Below are positions 56,689 to 64,000 of a stretch of 64,000 nt of DNA, one piece after another. The notes beneath the pieces were generated by a model, which was not told where the DNA came from, ran no database searches, and saw only the letters and a list, made by a program, of their open reading frames with translations. Both the position numbers and the translations under genes were made by a program. Within the stretch, counting starts at the first letter, position 1; each line of letters starts with the position of its first letter. The DNA lies in NCBI RefSeq assembly GCF_036320965.1, contig NC_092250.1, positions 18,802,617 to 18,866,616 of the forward strand. The letters run 5' to 3'. Source of the stretch: Panulirus ornatus. Lineage: Eukaryota > Arthropoda > Malacostraca > Decapoda > Palinuridae.

Positions 56689-56727
<39 letters not shown>
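56599..56727. repeat. Inverted (CA)n ... (GT)n pair
   Basis: About 27 CA units (56599-56653), 38 bp of unique sequence, then about 18 GT units (56692-56727). The two tracts are complementary and could form a long hairpin. A CRE word (TGACGTCA) sits at 56592-56599. Confidence 0.97.
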
Positions 56728-56728
<1 letters not shown>

Positions 56729-56759
56729 TAACCTATCCTGACCATTGACATCTGTACTA

Positions 56760-57005
56760 ACGATCGTGTGACCCTTAATGGTCAGATCGATAGTTAGACC
56801 CATCCTACCTAAGGGTCGTACCGCACTTGCTGGAAGGATCATACCTCCCCGTGTCCCTGGGTCGTACCGTGCTACTGAAGGGTCGTACCGCCATGTTCAG
56901 GGATGGGTCGTACCTCCGTGCTCAGGGGTCGTACCGTGCCGCCATGCTCAAGGATGGGTCGTACCTCCGTGCTCAGGGGTCGTACCGTGCTGCTAAATGG
57001 TACGG
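56760..57005 (+). repeat. PAL21 repeat family, copy G
   Basis: A diverged core (GTGTGACCCTTAATGGTCAG) is followed by forward units (AAGGGTCGTACCGCACTTGC and others). The later part shows a roughly 53-bp higher-order unit present twice (GGATGGGTCGTACC...GGGGTCGTACCGTGC). Confidence 0.82.
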
Positions 57006-57141
57006 CGTACCTCACGGTGTCACACCTGTGGTCACCGTCACCTGAGGGTAGCGTAGCGTTGTCCCAGGTGACGGGGGACCAGCGTCACAGGTGTGCACAT
57101 CAGCAGTACACATGATAGGCTCCATCGACCCCAGATGTGTG

Positions 57142-57145
<4 letters not shown>

Positions 57146-57173
<28 letters not shown>
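57146..57173. repeat. (CA)n microsatellite
   Basis: About 14 CA units. Confidence 0.97.
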
Positions 57174-57175
<2 letters not shown>

Positions 57176-57951
57176 CCCAGATGGATGGATAGTGTGGTTA
57201 ATACGAGCAGTCCAGTTCTCGAGGGATTTTTAACCTCGTAATTAACATTTTGTTAACATATGGTCACTTGATGATGTTAAACGCGCGTTCACGGTAGTGT
57301 GACGGAGACTTGCAACGTTGCATTGTTCATCCACCGCAGAAAATGAGTGAAGCGTTTATTCAAGACATCTTGACTGCTTGTTTCCAGGTAGCCATGCGGC
57401 TGCGGTGGGTGCGTAGGCCCCTGCGGTTGCGGCCTCAAATAGCCTTCTTGATCAGAGACGCAGGCGGCAATAACACCTGGTAGGTCCCAGGTCAAGCCCT
57501 CAACATCGACGTAGATTGTATATGATAGATAAGATATCATCAATTCTCGAGATCGATAGATAAAACACTTTGAATACAAACATTTGGTTATTTATTGAAG
57601 ATTTTGAATGGAGGGAAATCTACATTTGGTTATTCACATCTCGTCTAATGTCTGGATGACCTCAGGGCCGTTCGCAGTCTCCTCATTCACTATTCTACAC
57701 GATCCCTCATCACCTCAGACGATGAATAAAATATTCATGCGTATCATCGCGTCATCGCTGTACGCTTCGATGAATAGCAATATACATTTCAGTCGTCTGT
57801 TTCGTTATTCACGAAAGTTATTTGCGTGTTTCATTGTCTCAGTATTTCAGCATTTGCATACAATGGGTTTATTAGGATGAACCGCACGTCCTTCGCTGGG
57901 AACTTCCGCGAAGAACGGTTGTGTCCAAGAGGAACACAGGCAGATGTATCC

Positions 57952-57952
<1 letters not shown>
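57174..57952. other. Unique spacer
   Basis: No gene or repeat recognised; base composition is balanced. Reverse frame 57289-57579 and forward frame 57608-57880 have no known domain. Confidence 0.5.

Positions 57953-58005
<53 letters not shown>
57953..58005. repeat. (GA)n microsatellite
   Basis: About 26 GA units. Confidence 0.98.
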
Positions 58006-58006
<1 letters not shown>

Positions 58007-58449
58007 GGGTGTGTCTAGGAAGGTGAGGGAGACACGTGTCCAGGAAGGGGTCGACACATGTATCCAAGGAGGATGGACATTTTTATATGTCGCTGAGAGA
58101 CGACCCCCCTCTGATACAGCAGGTTCCAGGTAAGGATGAATTATTTATACCCCGGCGTTGAGTCACAGCGGACACCAACAGGTTCGTCGACCAGGGGTCC
58201 CTACATGGCAGGACCCAGGTCCTCCCCCCTCTACACAGTGATGGGACAGAGGAAGTTCCTTCTGGTGGTAGGTAGCGGGGACCCGACCTTCAGGGGAACG
58301 TGGAATGTATGTATATTCCTCAAGCCAAGTCATAGAGGCAGATGGAATCTTCAGGCGAGCTATAGAGGCGAGAGCAGGCGGTCTGGGGTGGACTTTAGAG
58401 CCGCTGTGTCTTCGTCACAGACTTTAGATTCCAAGCTTCGAAGAGGAAA

Positions 58450-58620
58450 GTAGAGCCTTCTGACCTCAGTTGCCCAGGCTGGAGAGAAGGCGATATTTTT
58501 GCTCTGTAAATGTAGAGCCAGGGGGATGGGGGTGGCCTCCACTGATGCCATAACCACAGAGCCTCGTCTGATAGAGCCAAGGGGTGACCTCCACAGTTGC
58601 CATAACCAGAGAGCCTCCCT
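58450..58620. repeat. 50- to 60-bp degenerate tandem repeat
   Basis: TAGAGCC, TGGCCTCCAC or TGACCTCCAC, GCCATAACCA and GAGAGCCTC words recur in order two to three times. Confidence 0.7.
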
Positions 58621-58716
58621 AATGGTCGTTGGTCATTTATCCTTGTTAAGAAATTGGAGAATTTTCCAAGTGGTGTGTCATTTACGACCAGACGTCGTGG
58701 TTAACTAATTAGAAAA

Positions 58717-58719
58717 TGT

Positions 58720-58761
<42 letters not shown>
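58717..58761. repeat. (GT)n microsatellite
   Basis: About 22 GT units. Confidence 0.98.
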
Positions 58762-58762
<1 letters not shown>

Positions 58763-59897
58763 TTTTTGTCTTGCGTTTCTCTTGTCTGTGCCAGCCATTG
58801 TATACATCCAGACTTCCCTGGACGCAGACCTTCCCCCTAGCCCTTCTCTTCCAGCCTACGGTTGGAACCTTCCAAATGAAGATGTGTTGTGTATACACTT
58901 AAAGAAAACGGTTTAAACATCCGGGGCCCGACAATGTTCCCCTTACTCTCTGCCAGTGTGTGAAATGTTGGGTATAACGCGCGCGGGGACGTGTATACAG
59001 AGATGCACCTGACCAGCTGGGTCGTGGCGGGCGTCGAGGAAGCCTTCATGAACGGCTTCCTCAAATAGTCTTAATGTGATGAGAGTTCACACCATCGTGG
59101 CAGCCCAGGTTTCCCCTCTGAGATCAGCCTCCCAGGATCATCTCCCACGTGGTGCAATGTTGTTATCTATCATCTATCAGGTGGCGGCCAGGCCAGCACT
59201 GGCTGGTGAGGTGGATATGAACTCACACGGGCGGGCAGACATTACCATACAATGGACCCCGGTTCGCTCACCTTCCCCCACCCCACAACCCGAACCGTAC
59301 TGGGCAGCCCTTTCTTGCCGTAGGCGGGTGTTGGGGAGCCCCTTGGGTAAATGGAAGGGATGTAGGAGCAGGTCTGGAGTAGGTGTGATGGGTGGAGGGA
59401 ACTCTGGGATAGATGGAAGAGAGGACTTGGTTTGGCTGGTTCTACAGAAACGAAGATGTGAGTAGGAAGGTAAAGGAATGGGTAAGGCGGTGGGAGAGGA
59501 GGTTGCGTAGGGTTGGGTAGGGAAGGTGGTGCTGGGAATGGTTGGTGAGTGAATAGATAGGGAGGGGAGTCAGGATTGCTACTTAGGTAGGTACGGAGGG
59601 TAAAAAAAAAAATAATGTTAATAAAAAGTATTTGCGTTAAAAAGAAAGGGTAATTAGTATGGGTGAATGATAAAGGAGGCTAATGATTGTTTCATGGGTA
59701 GGGAAATTAGGTGATATAGTTGAGTAGGGAAAGTAGGTCGGTAAGTTAAATGGAAAGGAAGGGTCGTTCATATACTGGAATGGGTAGAGAAGACAAGGTG
59801 CATTGAGATTAGATTGGCAAGACGAAATGAACAAGTGTGCTTGAAAGAGGGAGCATGATTGACTGTTGGACGGAGAAGCAAGTATATAGAGGTTGTT

Positions 59898-59901
<4 letters not shown>
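58762..59901. other. Unique spacer
   Basis: Purine-rich (GGTAGGGA, GGTAAGG words) from 59460 to 59880, with an A tract at 59602-59611. No gene recognised. Confidence 0.5.

Positions 59902-59939
<38 letters not shown>
59902..59939. repeat. (GT)n microsatellite
   Basis: About 19 GT units. Confidence 0.98.
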
Positions 59940-59940
<1 letters not shown>

Positions 59941-60349
59941 TAGATCGATGTTAATATGAGGCTTTGTGTTGAAACCAGGTGTTGTGAGGTACGTGTGTGG
60001 GTGGTGAGGCGACGATCCAGGAATAGTAGAGTTAATGAGGTTGTTTAGGTGGTGTAGGCTTAAGGTCTGACGTGGCCAAGGCTCTCGTGGTGATGCAGAC
60101 GTGGTTGGGTGGTCACCCCTCGGGGCTCATGTCTTGCCCCACACACCGACCCGGCCATCCAACCCACCTCACGCTGATCTCAAGAGATCCGTGACGTCAC
60201 ATACCCATATTTCTCATCGATGTGTAGGCTCACACCAGCTCGCCACCACGTGCGCTTGACATTTCCCTCCAGCGTTCTGTTGGTCGCAGGAGCGATGTCG
60301 TCATAATTGTTGTCTCCCTCGCCCTGTATGTAGTGTTCTGGTCTTGGTA

Positions 60350-60445
60350 GCCTCTTCAACACGACGGGACGACTCTTGCATACGATGAACCGCCAAATAA
60401 CCGGGTCATCATACTCCAAGGGTCGTACAGTCGTGCTCAAGTCGT
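60350..60445. repeat. PAL21 repeat family, copy H (short two-armed)
   Basis: One reverse unit (TCAACACGACGGGACGACTC) on the left, a core reduced to about 40 bp, and one to two forward units (CAAGGGTCGTACAGTCGTGC) on the right. This is the most compact two-armed copy. Confidence 0.82.
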
Positions 60446-60669
60446 GTTGCCTGTCGCCGTGTGTACATCCTGGCTCTTCACATGGAGCGTATGTCACTCC
60501 GTATGTTCTCGATGTCCGTTCGTCAGCTGCGTATACTTTTGGCGTAACCTTCCCACTGTCTCGTTGATTCTGTCACTGTGGTTGGCCATGAATGGGCGGG
60601 CGTGGGTGGTCGTATTTACCGGGCTGCCTTGGAGATCGGGGAATGCTGTAAGCGTGCTCCAGGCAGTGT

Positions 60670-60798
60670 ATCAGCCAGCATCACCGTGTGCCAGATATGA
60701 TGTGAGTCATATGTAAGCTTGCGTCAGGTAGGATGTGAGCTAGCGTAATCATGCACCAGGTAGGGTGTGAGCCAGCGTAAGCATGCGTCAGGCAGGTT
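60670..60798. repeat. 32-bp minisatellite, about 4 copies
   Basis: The 32-bp unit contains GCGTCAGGTAGGATGTGAG and AGCGTAA.CAT. The first copy is diverged and the last partial. Confidence 0.88.
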
Positions 60799-60829
60799 TA
60801 ACCCATCGTTCACAGTAAACCGGCCCCAC

Positions 60830-60864
60830 GTTTGTTTACCTTTGCACCAGCTGTGACGTCACAG
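60830..60864. promoter_or_regulatory. Forkhead-like site and 14-bp CRE palindrome (candidate)
   Basis: GTTTGTTTAC, the reverse complement of the word at 1568-1577, lies upstream of CTGTGACGTCACAG (60851-60864), a perfect 14-bp palindrome with core TGACGTCA. Another TGACGTCA occurs at 60192-60199. No gene seen nearby. Confidence 0.25.
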
Positions 60865-61124
60865 GGTGTTGCCACCACCGTATCATTGTTATTCGTTGGT
60901 ACGTGGGAATTGTAAACTGCGCTGGCTGTTATCCTTGTTGCCCTCTGTTTGTGAATACAGTTCATGGTTTAGGTGAAGCATATGAGTTGGCTTCAGATGT
61001 TTTGCATTAATTGGGTTAATGGAAGAAGCCAAGATGAGACGATGGAATGATAGTGTTAAGGTAATTTAAAGAGAGTTTAGTGAGTGTAATCCATTTAACA
61101 ATTCGGTCCGAGCATGGGTATGAC

Positions 61125-61290
61125 AACGCTGTCTTCCAGGTCAAAGGTGACGAAACTCAAGGATCGTGCCATCGTATTGAAAGAGCTGTTACGCCCTGTC
61201 CAACAAGGGTCGTTCTCTGGCGTACTCAGCGATCATACTCGTCGTGGTCGTTGGTCGCACCGTCGTGGCTCAGGGTCGTAGGCTGGCGTG
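61125..61290 (+). repeat. PAL21 repeat family, copy I
   Basis: A core word (CAGGTCAAAGGTGACG) leads into six to seven strongly diverged forward units (CAAGGATCGTGCCATCGT, TGGTCGCACCGTCGTGGC). One of the oldest-looking copies. Confidence 0.75.
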
Positions 61291-62009
61291 TGGCTCGAGT
61301 CCACGACTGGTGAAAGGGGAGGGACTGTCCTAGGCGGGTCTTCACACTCCACAGAAGACTGGACGTTACACGCCACCTCGAGGACTGGCACGTTCTCTGT
61401 GTGCTGCTGTCCCCACAGAAGCCCCCTTTTTTCGCAGCCATGTGTCCCTCCCGACGCGCGCATTGTGTCCTTGTAAAGGCTGTTGTATTGTCACTTCAGG
61501 CACCAGCACCCGTGATGGCTGGGCCTCTCTGGATGAGAACTTCGCTTCTCCACCCGTCCACCAGACCACACCTGCCCCACCACCCCAACAGTTCTTCCCC
61601 CACCTACCCTCCACCACAGCCCTGACTCATTTCCCCCCAGACTGGCCTGACCCCCACCCTACCTTCTGACCTACCTTGCCCCAGAGTTTCCCCTCAGCCA
61701 CCCTCCCCCCCGCCATTCCCAGGTCTTCCCATTTTATCGCACCTTCGTCGTGTTCCTCTTCCTCTTCACTTGGTATATACGGATTATAGTACCACGTTTC
61801 CTGCCGCGACTTTGACTTTTCGTGCCGTGTCAGTGGGTGAATGTGCCGTTGTTTCCCCACAGCTGGTAGGTAGGAGCTGCTGTGCCCATATTACCTTCTG
61901 AAGGGAAGCGCATTTATGATGCCGACACCTGATACTTCAACGCTATCTCACGCAATACTTATCACGGACACACGCACGTGAGTCACTCGTGATCTTGTGA
62001 TACAGGCGA

Positions 62010-62011
<2 letters not shown>
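61291..62011. other. Unique spacer
   Basis: C-rich at 61560-61720. No gene recognised. Confidence 0.5.

Positions 62012-62064
<53 letters not shown>
62012..62064. repeat. (CA)n microsatellite
   Basis: About 26 CA units. Confidence 0.98.
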
Positions 62065-62066
<2 letters not shown>

Positions 62067-62189
62067 CATACATTAGCCAGGTAGAATCTTTGCAGCTCCA
62101 GTGTAGTCACCATCCCACTTGATGGAACACAGTGATCTGCTGGAGAAGGTCTAGAGAAAGTCAGACAGAACCGTACCAGGAGTGGGATG

Positions 62190-62192
<3 letters not shown>

Positions 62193-62258
<66 letters not shown>
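62193..62258. repeat. (GA)n microsatellite
   Basis: About 33 AG units. Confidence 0.98.
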
Positions 62259-62260
<2 letters not shown>

Positions 62261-62651
62261 CACTACCCATGGAAGTCCCCAGGGTGGGAGAGAGAGAAGG
62301 AGTCCAGCAGACACGAGGGCGCCGCTCATGTTCCCGGAGAGACATGGTAGAGTGCTGACTGTGTGAGCTGTTCTTCAAACTAGATCTGACGAGGTGCATT
62401 ACGAGCTCCTGTTCAGCACGGGAAATGCCGCTGTGACAAGAGGACATTGCACACAGACGCAAGTGGGAATCAAGTTACGAAAAGATGCGAAGAAACGCCT
62501 TAATAGGAAGAGAATTGTTGGTCATGGAGAAAAAGCGAAGAGGAAATTGTCAGTGTAAACTGATTACAAAAATTGGAAGGGATTGTTTGATGACGGATGA
62601 TGGGTTAAGAAATCGGGGTCACATGAGTGTAGAACTCCCCTGAATTGAACG

Positions 62652-62655
<4 letters not shown>
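62259..62655. other. Unique spacer
   Basis: Purine-rich; no gene or repeat recognised. Confidence 0.5.

Positions 62656-62689
<34 letters not shown>
62656..62689. repeat. (CT)n microsatellite
   Basis: About 17 CT units. Confidence 0.98.
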
Positions 62690-62692
<3 letters not shown>

Positions 62693-62776
62693 TTCCCCCC
62701 TAGTTATATAAGGAGTCGTCAGGACGTATCAGCTTGTGTCTATCCCTATCTGAAGCTGCTTGAATGATGACGTGGA

Positions 62777-62797
62777 CCTAACTTAACCTAACCTAAC
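62777..62797. repeat. Interstitial telomere-like CCTAA repeat
   Basis: Four CCTAA units, one imperfect (CTTAA). TTAGG is the ancestral arthropod telomere unit, so this may be a small interstitial telomeric insertion, or a chance short simple repeat. Confidence 0.6.
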
Positions 62798-63044
62798 CCC
62801 TCGGTGCCGTTCACACACGACTACGCGTCATGAAGTAAAGCCGGGTGTGAGGGGGAGGGGGAATGGAAGCGAGGTATGATGATGGTGCGAAGTGGCACCT
62901 ATTGTCATGATGATCATGATGTTTGGGGAAAATGAAGATCATGATGACTGGTGAAAATGATGATGACGCATTTCTTTCCCAGTTACCCCTCCCAGGAAGC
63001 TCCAGATACTCCCTTTTTTTCACTTTCAGCTCGTAGGTTTAACC
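62798..63044. other. Unique spacer
   Basis: GATGATCATGAT-type low complexity at 62876-62965; no gene seen. Confidence 0.5.
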
Positions 63045-63515
63045 ACTGAGTTCGAGGGTACGACCCCACAAGCACGACGGTACGACCCATGGGTGTGATG
63101 GCATGGCATTTTGACCTTGATTTTAACGGCCAGGTTAAAGACTGTCGCCTTCAAGGGTTGTAGTTTCGTGTTCAAGGGTCGTTACTTCGTTCCTAGGGTC
63201 GTGCCGTCGTGCTCAAGGGTCGTTACTTCGATCTGAAGGTTCGTACCGTCGTGCTCAAGGGTCGTTACTTCGTTCTTAGGGTCGCGCCGTCGTGCTCAAG
63301 GGTCGTTACTTCGTTCTTAGGGTCGTGCCGTCGTGCTCAAGGGTCGTTACTTCGATCTGAAGGTTCGTACCGTCGTGCTCAAGGGTCGTTACTTCGTTCT
63401 TAGGGTCGTGCCATCGTGCTCAAGGGTCGTTACTTCGTTCCTAGGGTCGTGCCGTCGTGCTCAAGGGTCGTTACTTCGTTCAGAAGGGTCGTACCGTCGT
63501 GCTTGAAGCCGTCTT
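63045..63515. repeat. PAL21 repeat family, copy J (two-armed)
   Basis: The left arm (63053-63092) has two reverse units (CGAGGGTACGACCCC and AGCACGACGGTACGACCC). The core (about 63093-63146) has GGTGTGATGGCATGGC, TTTTGACCTTGATTTTAAC and GGCCAGGTTAAAG. The right arm (63147-63510) has about nine 41-bp double units made of CAAGGGTCGTTACTTCGTTC plus GGGTCGTGCCGTCGTGCT. A further core-like fragment (GGGTCAAAGGTCAGGTCACG) follows at about 63570-63589. Confidence 0.9.
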
Positions 63516-63894
63516 GGGGGTTAATCACTCGCCTGCTTCCGGAAGGGAGGGTCAGGGTGCGACACCCACGGGTCAAAGGTCAGGTCACGAGGCTTGGCAG
63601 GTGCTGTTGGCGGCGAGGCTCTGGTTGGTTGGTTGTGGGTAAGACATTGGTTGTGGGGAGGACGTGTGTTACTTGGCTGTGTGGGGGAGATGTGGACACA
63701 GTTGGCGGTGGCCTAAGCGACGGTGTGAGTGTGTATGTGTCTTACATGTTTGCAAATAGAACATTTGCCTTCCAGATGTACTACATATTTTCCCTTGCTT
63801 TTGCCGGACATTTCTGAAGCTTTTTCTGGATTTTGTATTTGTGGAAATTTCAAGATTGTTACAGTGTAGTTGTAAACAATTTATATCAGACCAG

Positions 63895-63901
<7 letters not shown>
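63516..63901. other. Unique spacer
   Basis: Apart from the core-like fragment near 63570, no gene or repeat recognised. Confidence 0.5.

Positions 63902-63962
<61 letters not shown>
63902..63962. repeat. (GA)n microsatellite
   Basis: About 30 GA units close to the window end. Confidence 0.98.
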
Positions 63963-63965
<3 letters not shown>

Positions 63966-64000
63966 CTCCCTGACCTCTTCTGTCAGTATGTTGGTAAACT

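Overview
The window looks like gene-poor nuclear DNA from a decapod crustacean. The grounds are the very high density of long (CT)n/(GA)n, (GT)n/(CA)n and (AT)n microsatellites, a tRNA-derived SINE and a short repeat end (core CGAGGTAGCG beside an AT tract) of kinds I associate with decapods, an insect/crustacean-type CCTAA motif at 62.78 kb, and no prokaryotic gene structure. The taxon is an inference; no host gene is present to confirm it.

I find no convincing intact protein-coding gene, rRNA, functional tRNA or CRISPR. Every long reading frame is either a translation of a tandem repeat (units whose length is a multiple of 3, or that close after three units) or a dipeptide run over a microsatellite. 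The only protein-like remains are a broken non-LTR retrotransposon reverse transcriptase on the minus strand (26.25-27.11 kb) and a weak hAT-transposase-like tail (4.0-4.2 kb).

Layout. 0-8 kb: AT-rich unique sequence with a few microsatellites. 8.0-8.7 kb: a large inverted-repeat (foldback) element with AT microsatellites at its centre and both outer ends; a half copy lies at 11.1 kb and relatives of its end at 50.0 and 56.4 kb. 10.2-13.7 kb: minisatellites with 36-, 30- and 26-bp units. 14-19 kb: GT- or CT-rich spacer with microsatellites and two copies of the 21-bp repeat family. 20.0-21.1 kb: adjacent arrays of 28- and 38-bp units. 22.6-25.4 kb: dispersed degenerate repeat and strongly G/T-skewed spacer. 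26-27 kb: LINE relic. 29.4-29.6 kb: SINE. 30.4-32.2 kb: the largest copy of the 21-bp family. 38.4-41.0 kb: 61-bp array, about 1.1-kb 22/23-bp array, GGCC-rich block, another 21-bp-family copy. 41-53 kb: spacer rich in microsatellites. 53.4-57.0 kb: a dense patch of unrelated tandem arrays. 57-64 kb: spacer, three further 21-bp-family copies, and a CRE-like palindrome.

The most interesting signal is a dispersed palindromic tandem-repeat family, called PAL21 here. About ten loci carry arrays of a roughly 21-bp unit containing GTCGTAC and CGTCGTG. At the better preserved loci the arrays run in opposite orientation on the two sides of a short core that is itself palindromic (GGCCTGGCC/GGCCAGGCC and TTTGACCTGA/TCAGGTCAAA). 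The whole locus could fold back on itself. It behaves like a short non-coding mobile or recombination-driven element whose arms are satellite arrays.
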